Shown here piece after piece: positions 1 through 6,377 of a stretch of 8,928 nucleotides of DNA. Under the pieces are notes generated by a model. It had not been told where the DNA came from, did not search any database, and saw only the letters and a list, made by a program, of their open reading frames with translations. This stretch comes from Candidatus Kuenenia stuttgartensis (GTDB taxonomy: Bacteria; Planctomycetota; Planctomycetia; Pirellulales; UBA1268). The stretch spans positions 1-8,928 of the forward strand of contig CAMCPF010000100.1 of assembly GCA_945876515.1 (NCBI GenBank). Reading direction: 5' to 3'. Position 1 is the stretch's first letter. Each line of letters starts with the position of its first letter. Both the position numbers and the translations under genes were made by a program.

Positions 1-1
1 C

Positions 2-793
2 GCGTTGGCCGCGGCCTTCGAACTGCCGGCTCTCGCCTGGCTCGCGGTCGTGGTCACGATCCTGCTCCGCCGGGATTGGCGGCGGACGCTTGCCTGGACC
101 GCGCCGGCGGTGGCGGCGGTGGCCGTGGCGGCGCTGGGCTCCAACTGGCTCGCCCACGGCACGACTGCGCCGGCCTATGCGCAGCGGGCCGACGGCCGCC
201 CTGCCGCGGCTGAGGCGGCGATCCCGGCGACGGGAACGCTCGGGATGGTCGTCGGCTCCTGGAACCCGTCCAACTGGTACGACTACTCGGTCCGGCTGCC
301 CAACGGCAAGCTGCTCACGAGCTACTGGCGTTCTCCCCAGGGCGTGGATCGGGGCGAGCCGTCACACGTCGCGTATGCCTGGCACGTGCTCGTGGGTCAC
401 CATGGAATCTTCTCGCTCACTCCCGCGTGGCTGCTGGCGATCCCGGGGCTGGCGTTGCTGGCCGCGCGGCGGCGGCACGAGCGGGGCGAGGCGGAGCTTG
501 CCTGGGCGATCGGGTTGGTCTCGGTCGTCGTGATCGGCTTTTATCTGGCCCGGCCGCTTGCCGACCGCAACTACGGCGGGATGACGAGCGGCTTCCGCTG
601 GGCCTTCTGGCTCGCACCGCTCTGGGCTTTCGCCGCCGTACCCGCCGCCGACGTGCTGGGCCGCAGCCGGCCCGGCCGGCTGGTCGGTCTCACCCTGCTC
701 GGCCTGTCGGTGGTCTCGGTCGCCTTCCCGATGTGGAACCCCTGGCAGGCCCCCTGGATCGAACGTTGGCTCGACCACGCAGGACGGAGCTGA
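2..793 (+). CDS. Multi-pass membrane protein, GT-C glycosyltransferase-like (C-terminal part)
   Basis: The frame is open from the window edge, so the true start lies upstream and only about 263 C-terminal residues are visible. Numbering from the TTG at base 5, hydrophobic segments lie near residues 5-22, 29-50, 136-153, 163-182, 196-218 and 227-245. A soluble loop of about 85 residues (50-135), rich in Trp and Tyr, separates the second and third. Local motifs include GHHGIFSLTP (131-140), DRNYGGMTSGFRW (187-199) and WNPWQAPW (244-251). A long outer loop among C-terminal helices with aromatic motifs resembles planctomycete membrane proteins related to GT-C (dolichyl-phosphate-mannose type) transferases, but the catalytic N-terminal part is outside the window. 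The family call is therefore an inference from topology and general resemblance. The stop is TGA at 791-793. The next gene lies 142 bp downstream, so co-transcription is uncertain. Confidence 0.6.
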   Translation, partial: ALAAAFELPALAWLAVVVTILLRRDWRRTLAWTAPAVAAVAVAALGSNWLAHGTTAPAYAQRADGRPAAAEAAIPATGTLGMVVGSWNPSNWYDYSVRLPNGKLLTSYWRSPQGVDRGEPSHVAYAWHVLVGHHGIFSLTPAWLLAIPGLALLAARRRHERGEAELAWAIGLVSVVVIGFYLARPLADRNYGGMTSGFRWAFWLAPLWAFAAVPAADVLGRSRPGRLVGLTLLGLSVVSVAFPMWNPWQAPWIERWLDHAGRS

Positions 794-896
794 TCCTTCG
801 CGCGGGGATCCCCAAGAGTCGGGAAGCTTTCCCTGCGGGTTCACGAGGGTGCTGCGGCCGTGCCGTCGAGCGGCAGACCGATTCGGCATCGGAGAG

Positions 897-926
897 TTGA
901 CAACGACCCCCGCCCGTAGGCAGGCT
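897..926 (+). promoter_or_regulatory. Possible promoter: perfect -35 hexamer, weak -10
   Basis: TTGACA at 897-902 is a perfect sigma-70 -35 hexamer in the 142-bp gap before the response regulator. At 18-bp spacing the -10 position (921-926, CAGGCT) is poor, and the better TACCCC (926-931) has a 23-bp spacer, which is too long. If the hexamer is used, transcription would start close to the ATG at 936, giving a nearly leaderless mRNA. The same gap holds the palindrome GGGGATCCCC (804-813) and a GGGAA/TTCCC hairpin with a 3-nt loop (821-833). Neither has a T-tract, so neither is called a terminator. Confidence 0.22.
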
Positions 927-935
927 ACCCCGACC

Positions 936-1571
936 ATGGCGGCCACCAGCGTCCTTATCGCCGACGACCACGAAGTGGTCCGCAAGGGGCTGTCGAGCCT
1001 GTTCGCGGATTCGACGGTACGGATTTGCGGCGAGGCATCGACCGAGGATGAGGCGGTGCGGCAGGCCCGCAAACTCAAGCCCGACGTCGTGCTGCTCGAT
1101 GTTCGGTTCGGCGATGCCGACGGGCTCGACGTGGTCAAGCGGATCCGGTCGGCCGCCCCTTCGACCAAGGTCGTGATGCTCTCGGCCTTCGACAATCCGA
1201 CGTATGTGGCCCGCGCGGTGGCGGCAGGGGCCCATGACTATTTGCTCAAGACGATCTCCCGGGCCGAACTGATCGCCGCCGTGACGGCCGCGGCCACCGG
1301 CGAGCACGCAACCCGATCCGGCGAGTTGCGGCGGGTGGCCGGCCAGATGACCCGGCGCGACAAGCAGGGGGTGGCCGGCGTATCGCTCACACCGCGGGAG
1401 ACACAGGTGCTGCGTCTCGTGGCGATGGGACTCTCCAACCAGGAGATCGCCGACTCGCTCGAGATCAGCATCGAGACCGTCAAGGAGCACGTGCAGAACA
1501 TGCTCCGCAAACTCGGGCTGGGCGACCGGACGCAGGCGGCGGTCTGGGCGCTGCGGCACGGGCTGGGCTAG
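936..1571 (+). CDS. NarL/LuxR-family response regulator
   Basis: This is a 211-residue two-component response regulator, the usual NarL/FixJ length. The receiver domain spans about residues 4-120, with the acidic pair D10-D11, phosphoacceptor D55 (VVLLDVRF), switch residue S83 (VVMLSAFD) and conserved K105 (YLLKT). After a linker, the LuxR-type helix-turn-helix occupies about 150-208, starting LTPRETQVLRL and containing the recognition segment ISIETVKEHVQNML. All residues needed for phosphorylation are present, so it should be a phosphorylation-controlled DNA-binding protein in the cytoplasm. The frame is open back to 849, but the ATG at 936 places the receiver strand directly after the N-terminus as in the family, and the extra 29 residues have no domain character. 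No clear Shine-Dalgarno precedes it. No histidine kinase is nearby; the next gene, 33 bp downstream, is a Ser/Thr kinase, so the two may be co-transcribed. Confidence 0.93.
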   Translation: MAATSVLIADDHEVVRKGLSSLFADSTVRICGEASTEDEAVRQARKLKPDVVLLDVRFGDADGLDVVKRIRSAAPSTKVVMLSAFDNPTYVARAVAAGAHDYLLKTISRAELIAAVTAAATGEHATRSGELRRVAGQMTRRDKQGVAGVSLTPRETQVLRLVAMGLSNQEIADSLEISIETVKEHVQNMLRKLGLGDRTQAAVWALRHGLG

Positions 1572-1604
1572 CCGTCGCCCACCGGGCCTTGCTCGTGCAA
1601 ACTC

Positions 1605-3665
1605 ATGGCCGCCGACATCTCCCCGCCCGACCGCGACGATGCCCGTGCGGCCGCCGCAGCGGCCGGGCCGCAGTCGGCAAGCCGCGACACGGTACCGACC
1701 GCCGAGGCACTGTCCCGACAATCGACCGACTTCGGCCTCGGTGATCGCCGGCCCCCGGAACACCTCGGGCCGGATCCGCTCGAGGGCCGCGACCTGGGCG
1801 ACGTGGTGATCGCCCGGCTGATCGCCCAGGGGGGCATGGGGCGGGTCTACGAGGCCCGGCAGCGGTCGCCGTCCCGCACCGTGGCTGTCAAGGTGATGCG
1901 GCCGAGCCGGCGATCACCGGCGGCTCTGCAGCGCTTCCATCGCGAGGCTGAGTTGCTCGGCAGGCTCCGTCACCCCGGGATCGCGCAGGTGTTCACGGCC
2001 GGGGCGTGCCTGGTCGAGGGGGATGAGACGCCCTACTTCGTGATGGAGTACATCGCCGGTGCCGCGTCGCTCGTGCGGGCCTGCGAGCAACGCGGGCTCA
2101 CGCCGCGCCGGCGGCTCGAGGTCTTCCTCGCCGTCTGCCAGGCCGTGGCGCACGGCCACGCGGCGGGCGTGGTCCACCGCGACCTGAAGCCCGGCAACAT
2201 CCTGGTCGATGCGGAGGGCCGGCCCAAAGTGATCGACTTCGGGATCGCCCGCCTGATGGAGGACGATGCCGCCGGGTTCACCGAGACCGGCACCTATCTG
2301 GGAACGCGGCAGTATTCGAGCCCTGAGCAGTGCGGCGGGAGCCCGGTGGACGGTCGCACGGACGTCTACTCCCTCGGGGTGATCCTCCACGAACTCCTCT
2401 CCGGGCGGCTTCCCTACGAAATGACGGGCAGTTCCCTGGCCGAGACCACCCGCATCGTGCAGGACACGCCCCCAACGCGGCTGCACTTCGCCGATCGCGA
2501 GCTGCAGCCGGGCGCCGACGCGATCGCGCTGAAGTGCCTGGCCAAGCAGCCGGTGGATCGCTACCCCTCGGCGGCGGAACTCGCCGACGACCTCAGCCGG
2601 CTGCTCGCCGGCCAGCCCATCTTGGCCCGCCCGCCCGGCTTCTTGACCGCCTGCCGGGCCTGGTGCCGCCGTCACAAGACCCTGACCGCGAGCGGCATCG
2701 CAGCCGTCGCCTCGGCCCTGATCGTCGCCGCCGTGCTCTCGTTGGCTCCGGGCAGGCTGCCGGGCGCGAACCGGGCCTCGCCGCCGGCGGCCGGCCCCGG
2801 ACCGACCGCCTCGTTCCCCAACGTCTCGAACCTGCGGACGACACCGCTGCAGTGGCTCACGGTCACCTTCGACGAGCCGATCCGGTCGCTGACTCCGGCC
2901 GACTTCCGCCTCACGCGTGACGGCGTGGCGGTGCCGCTCGACGGCGTGACCGTCACCGGAGCCCGGGACTACTGGGAGATTCGCGGCCTGGAAGCCGTGA
3001 CCGCGGCCGCTGGGCGATATGTGCTCGAACTCGCGGGCACGGCGACCACACCGGTCGACTTCGCGGGCCGCAGGCTCGAGGCCCCGGCCCGGGCGTCGTG
3101 GCGGATGCCGCCCTATCGCGAGATCGCGTTCAACCTGCTGGGCGACGAGTGGAAGCCGCACGTCGTGTCCCTGGAGGGCGTGGAGTTTGCCACGGAACGC
3201 AACGCCGGCTCGGCCTCCTTCATCCGGCCGACCGTGCCCGACAAGGAAGGGGCGATGGTGCTCAAGTTCACAGCCCCCTTCGAGATCCGCGCCGCGACGC
3301 TCACCGCCACGATCGCCGTCTGGACCACGGGCGACCCGTTTCCCTACGACCCGCGGGCGAAGGCCGCGCTCGATGTCTCGCCGGACGGCACGACCTGGAC
3401 CACGCTCGACACCCGCGAGGCCAACCGGGGCGGCTTCGGCGGCGGACCGTTCGACATCCGAGAGATCGTGGCCGGCGGCCGCGAGGTCTGGGTTCGGGCG
3501 CGGCTCAGCGCCAGCAGGACCTGGCCCGAGGACGGCCTGATCTACGCGCAGTTTCTCCGCACGGATCCGGGCCGCCCCGGCGAAAAGACCTTCCGCCTGA
3601 TGCTCACCGGCCCCGACCCAGGCGCGAAGCCGCCGCCGGGCAACGTTCCTCCCGCGGACGGCTGA
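1605..3665 (+). CDS. Membrane-anchored PknB-like Ser/Thr kinase with outer-face sensor region
   Basis: This is a 686-residue protein kinase. Residues 1-62 are a low-complexity Ala/Pro/Arg-rich leader. The kinase domain covers about 66-335: Gly-rich loop GGMGRVY (76-82), ATP-binding K96 in AVK, helix-C E114, catalytic loop HRDLKPGN (191-198), DFG (211-213) and activation segment GTRQYSSPEQ (233-242). All catalytic residues are present, and R192 makes it an RD kinase, usually controlled by activation-loop phosphorylation. A basic stretch (351-358) precedes a single transmembrane helix (about 361-382). The part beyond, presumably outside the cytoplasm, has an Ig-like segment (about 405-500, FDEPIRSLTPADFRLTRDG) and a second beta-rich region (about 504-668, with VSPDGTTWTTLD as in discoidin or carbohydrate-binding modules). 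There are no PASTA repeats. The ATG at 1605 lacks a clear Shine-Dalgarno. Kinase function is well supported; the ectodomain assignments are tentative. Confidence 0.92.
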   Translation: MAADISPPDRDDARAAAAAAGPQSASRDTVPTAEALSRQSTDFGLGDRRPPEHLGPDPLEGRDLGDVVIARLIAQGGMGRVYEARQRSPSRTVAVKVMRPSRRSPAALQRFHREAELLGRLRHPGIAQVFTAGACLVEGDETPYFVMEYIAGAASLVRACEQRGLTPRRRLEVFLAVCQAVAHGHAAGVVHRDLKPGNILVDAEGRPKVIDFGIARLMEDDAAGFTETGTYLGTRQYSSPEQCGGSPVDGRTDVYSLGVILHELLSGRLPYEMTGSSLAETTRIVQDTPPTRLHFADRELQPGADAIALKCLAKQPVDRYPSAAELADDLSRLLAGQPILARPPGFLTACRAWCRRHKTLTASGIAAVASALIVAAVLSLAPGRLPGANRASPPAAGPGPTASFPNVSNLRTTPLQWLTVTFDEPIRSLTPADFRLTRDGVAVPLDGVTVTGARDYWEIRGLEAVTAAAGRYVLELAGTATTPVDFAGRRLEAPARASWRMPPYREIAFNLLGDEWKPHVVSLEGVEFATERNAGSASFIRPTVPDKEGAMVLKFTAPFEIRAATLTATIAVWTTGDPFPYDPRAKAALDVSPDGTTWTTLDTREANRGGFGGGPFDIREIVAGGREVWVRARLSASRTWPEDGLIYAQFLRTDPGRPGEKTFRLMLTGPDPGAKPPPGNVPPADG

Positions 3666-3688
3666 CAGTATCGGGCAGTCACCCCTGT

Positions 3689-3718
3689 TTGGCCCCCGAG
3701 CCGGTGCCGTGCTACCAT
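3689..3718 (+). promoter_or_regulatory. Probable promoter of the PSCyt1/DUF1549/DUF1553 gene
   Basis: TTGGCC (3689-3694) is followed after 18 bp by TACCAT (3713-3718), and TGC just before the second hexamer makes an extended -10. A locally AT-rich patch (TTCATAAAGCAATCA) follows, in otherwise very GC-rich DNA. The predicted start of transcription, near 3725, would give a leader of about 100 nt. The arrangement closely matches a second candidate at 8712-8741 on the minus strand. This is a pattern match only. Confidence 0.42.
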
Positions 3719-3739
3719 TCATAAAGCAATCACTCCGCC

Positions 3740-3827
3740 GATCGACCTCTTTCGGTCCGCGATCCGTCCAGGCGACTTCACGCTCGGCCGGGTCGGCGAC
3801 GCGGGCACGCCGTCTGGAAATCGTTCC
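3740..3827 (+). other. Leader region with two small inverted repeats
   Basis: Within the expected 5' leader of the PSCyt1 gene, GATCG (3740-3744) pairs with CGATC (3760-3764), and inside it ACC (3745-3747) pairs with GGT (3754-3756), leaving a CCG bulge. Immediately before the ATG, GGAA (3816-3819) and TTCC (3824-3827) flank a 4-nt loop, so the only weak Shine-Dalgarno-like sequence could be paired. Short repeats of this size can arise by chance in GC-rich DNA. Nothing else is recognisable in this 162-bp gap (3666-3827), and no terminator follows the kinase. Confidence 0.2.
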
Positions 3828-6173
3828 ATGGGTTGCTCTGCCCGGTTTCAGGCATGGTGCGGGTTCCTGCTCTTCGGCTGGATTCTGCCACCTCCCGCCG
3901 CTGCGGACCGACCGCCCGCGCCGCTCGACTTCAACCGGGACATCCGCCCGATCCTCTCCGAGAACTGCTTCTACTGCCATGGCCAGGACGGCCAGAAGCG
4001 GGAAGCCGACCTGCGGCTCGACGACCGAGCCGCGGCGGTCGCGGCCGGGGCGATCGTGCCCGGCGACGCCGGTGCGAGCGGCCTGCTCGAGCGGATCCAC
4101 TCGACCGATCCCGACGTGCAGATGCCGCCCCCCGACTCCAATCGGAGGCTGACGGAGGAGCAGAAGCAGCTGCTCGACCGATGGATCAACGCGGGGGCGG
4201 AATACGCGCCGCACTGGGCGTTTGTCGCTCCCAAGCGGCCGCCGCCCCCGGCAGTGCGCCAAGCCGACTGGCCGCGGAACGACATCGACCGGTTCGTGCT
4301 CGCGAAGCTCGAGGCCGCCGGCCTGAAGCCTTCCCCGGAGGCCGATCGCGCCACGCTCATCCGCCGGCTCCACGCCGACCTGACGGGCCTGCCACCCACG
4401 CCCGGGGAGGTCGATGCCTTCGTCGCCGACCCCCGGCCCGACGCCTACGAGTCGTTGGTGGCCAGGCTGCTCGCCTCTCCCCACTACGGCGAGCGGATGG
4501 CTCTGCCCTGGCTCGACGCCGCCCGCTACGCCGACTCCAACGGCTTTCAGCAGGACGGTGACACCTGGCAGTGGATCTGGCGCGACTGGGTGGTGAACGC
4601 CCTCAACGCCGACATGCCCTTCGATCAGTTCTCGATCGAGCAGCTGGCGGGCGACCTGCTGCCCCACGCCGCACTCGAACAGCGGATCGCCACCGGCTTC
4701 AACCGCAACCATCTCCTCAACGGCGAGGGGGGGGCGATCGCCGAGGAGCAGCGGTTCAACAACCTCTTCGACCGGGTCGACACCACGAGCACCACCTGGC
4801 TGGCCCTGACGATGGCCTGCGCCCAGTGCCACGACCACAAGTACGACCCGATCACGCGGACCGACTATTACGGCTTGCTCGACGCCTTCAACCGGGTGCC
4901 GGAGTCGGGGGCTCCCACGCGGTTTTCGCCGCGGATCCGGGTCGCGCCGCCCGTCGTCGAAGTCCCCGACGACCCGCTCCGCCGCCGCCTCGCCGACCTC
5001 GAGCAGGTGATCGCCGCCCTCGGCGAGGAGTCGCCCGAGGAGGTCGAGCGGCTGCGGGCGGAGCTCGCCGAACTCCGCGCCGACCGGCTGCCGCGAGTGA
5101 TGGTGATGAGCGACGACAGGCCGCGGGAGACCAGGATCCTCGACCGGGGCGACTACCTTGCGCCGGTGGGCGAGAAACTCGCCTTTCTGCCGCCTGCCGC
5201 GCTCCCGCCGCTGCCGGAGGGGTTGCCACGCAATCGCCTGGGCCTGGCGAAGTGGCTGTTCCTGCCAGAGCATCCGCTGACGGCGCGGGTGCAGGTCAAC
5301 CGGATGTGGCAACAGTTCTTCGGCACCGGCATCGTCAAGACCACCGAGGACATGGGGGTGCAGAGCGAGTATCCGAGGCACCTTGAGCTGCTCGACTGGC
5401 TGGCGGTCGAGTTTCGCGAGCGGGGCTGGAGCCAGAAGCAGATGCACCGCCTGCTCGTGACCAGCGCTACCTACCGGCAGTCGAGCAGAGTCACGGCCGA
5501 GCACCGCGCCCAGGACCCGGAGAACCGGCTTCACGGCCGCGCGGCCCGGTTTCGCCTGCCTTCGCCCGTGCTCCGTGACCTGGCCCTCGCCGCCAGCGGC
5601 CTGATCGACCTCCGGCTCGGTGGCCAGCCCGTCTATCCCTACCAGCCCGACCAGATCTGGGAGGCGCTGGCGATCACGAAGGAGCGCGACTTCACCTACC
5701 CGGCCTCGCACGGGCCCGACCTCTACCGCCGCAGCCTGTACACGTTCTGGCGGCGGACGGTGAGCCCGGCCAACATGTTCGACACGGCGAACCGCCAGAC
5801 CTGCACCGTGCGGGCCGGCCAGACGAGCACGCCGCTCCACGCCCTGACGACCCTCAACGACCCGACCTGGGTCGAGGCGGCCCGGGTGCTGGCGGAAAAG
5901 AGCCTGCAGGCGGCCGCGGACCTCGATGGCCGGCTCACGCACGCCTTCCGCCGCGTGCTCGGCCGCAAGCCCACCGGCTACGACCTCGACGCCCTGAAGC
6001 GGATGCACGGCCGCCAACTCGAGATCTACGGCACCGCTCCCGACGCCGCAAAGCAACTCCTCGCAGTCGGTGAAAGCCCCCGCGACCAGTCGCTCGACCC
6101 GGCCGCCCACGCCGCCCTGACGGCCGTCTGCCTGGCGATCTTCAACCTCGACGAAGCACTCTCGAGGGAATGA
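3828..6173 (+). CDS. Secreted PSCyt1-DUF1549-DUF1553 protein (planctomycete cytochrome-like)
   Basis: This is a 781-residue exported protein with the planctomycete domain order. A signal peptide (1-26, cleavage probably after PPPAAA) is followed by a PSCyt1 cytochrome-like domain (about 33-125) with CFYCH (47-51) as a CxxCH haem site and MPPP (99-102), where M99 could be an axial ligand. DUF1549 spans about 148-355 (start WPRNDIDRFVLAKLEAAGL) and contains a second CxxCH, CAQCH (331-335). A short Glu/Arg/Leu-rich segment (384-420) probably forms a coiled coil. DUF1553 spans about 470-735 (HPLTARVQVNRMWQQFFG, then ATYRQSS), and the protein ends with the typical NLDEALSRE. Many relatives exceed 1000 residues because of a LamG/concanavalin-like insert; this one lacks it and is complete at both ends. 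The biochemical role is not established for the family; periplasmic electron transfer coupled to polymer breakdown has been suggested. It precedes the DUF1501 gene, its usual partner. Confidence 0.93.
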   Translation: MGCSARFQAWCGFLLFGWILPPPAAADRPPAPLDFNRDIRPILSENCFYCHGQDGQKREADLRLDDRAAAVAAGAIVPGDAGASGLLERIHSTDPDVQMPPPDSNRRLTEEQKQLLDRWINAGAEYAPHWAFVAPKRPPPPAVRQADWPRNDIDRFVLAKLEAAGLKPSPEADRATLIRRLHADLTGLPPTPGEVDAFVADPRPDAYESLVARLLASPHYGERMALPWLDAARYADSNGFQQDGDTWQWIWRDWVVNALNADMPFDQFSIEQLAGDLLPHAALEQRIATGFNRNHLLNGEGGAIAEEQRFNNLFDRVDTTSTTWLALTMACAQCHDHKYDPITRTDYYGLLDAFNRVPESGAPTRFSPRIRVAPPVVEVPDDPLRRRLADLEQVIAALGEESPEEVERLRAELAELRADRLPRVMVMSDDRPRETRILDRGDYLAPVGEKLAFLPPAALPPLPEGLPRNRLGLAKWLFLPEHPLTARVQVNRMWQQFFGTGIVKTTEDMGVQSEYPRHLELLDWLAVEFRERGWSQKQMHRLLVTSATYRQSSRVTAEHRAQDPENRLHGRAARFRLPSPVLRDLALAASGLIDLRLGGQPVYPYQPDQIWEALAITKERDFTYPASHGPDLYRRSLYTFWRRTVSPANMFDTANRQTCTVRAGQTSTPLHALTTLNDPTWVEAARVLAEKSLQAAADLDGRLTHAFRRVLGRKPTGYDLDALKRMHGRQLEIYGTAPDAAKQLLAVGESPRDQSLDPAAHAALTAVCLAIFNLDEALSRE

Positions 6174-6196
6174 TGCGACGAATGATTGAGGACCGA

Positions 6197-6327
6197 GGGG
6201 CTGACCCTGCCCCGGGAGCCGGCCTTGGCGGCAAGCGCAGGCAGGATGCCGAAGCGCGGCCGGCATGGAGTGAGCGAAGGGCAGGATGCCCGCAGCGAAC
6301 GTCCGGCGACGGGGCAGGGTCAGCCCC
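6197..6327. repeat. 131-bp palindromic REP/MITE-like element with 18-bp inverted-repeat ends
   Basis: The ends GGGGCTGACCCTGCCCCG (6197-6214) and CGGGGCAGGGTCAGCCCC (6310-6327) are exact reverse complements. Inside is a nested hairpin: GCCGGCC (6218-6224) pairs with GGCCGGC (6258-6264), GCGC (6235-6238) with GCGC (6254-6257), and GGCA (6240-6243) with TGCC (6247-6250) around a GGA loop. A second hairpin, GGGCA-GGA-TGCCC (6279-6291), repeats the 11-mer GGCAGGATGCC of the first one. The element fills most of the 204-bp gap between the DUF1553 and DUF1501 genes. No target-site duplication is visible at its edges, no protein is supported within it, and neither arm has a T-tract. The form fits a dispersed REP/BIME or MITE-like element; a structured RNA or processing site in the mRNA is the alternative. 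Only one copy is in the window, so its mobile nature is inferred. Confidence 0.75.
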
Positions 6328-6366
6328 GGCCCGCACCACCGACGCCCTGATGTTCGCCAGTTCTTC

Positions 6367-6371
6367 GGAGG
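6367..6371 (+). promoter_or_regulatory. Strong ribosome-binding site of the DUF1501 gene
   Basis: GGAGG ends 6 nt before the ATG at 6378. It is the clearest Shine-Dalgarno in the window and fixes the start codon. It lies outside the palindromic element, 39 bp after its end, so translation of the DUF1501 protein can begin independently of the element. Confidence 0.8.
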
Positions 6372-6377
6372 TACGCC

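Noticed and set aside
804..833. Palindrome GGGGATCCCC and a GGGAA/TTCCC hairpin as a terminator of the first gene
   Set aside because: Stems are short, the first has no loop, and no T-tract follows either one.
849..935. N-terminal extension of the response regulator to the ATG at 849
   Set aside because: The 29 extra residues precede the conserved receiver start and have no family counterpart, and the ATG at 936 gives the usual 211-residue length.
690..1763. Minus-strand frame of 357 codons across the response regulator
   Set aside because: It is antisense to an unmistakable NarL-type protein, and its composition is typical of GC-rich shadow frames.
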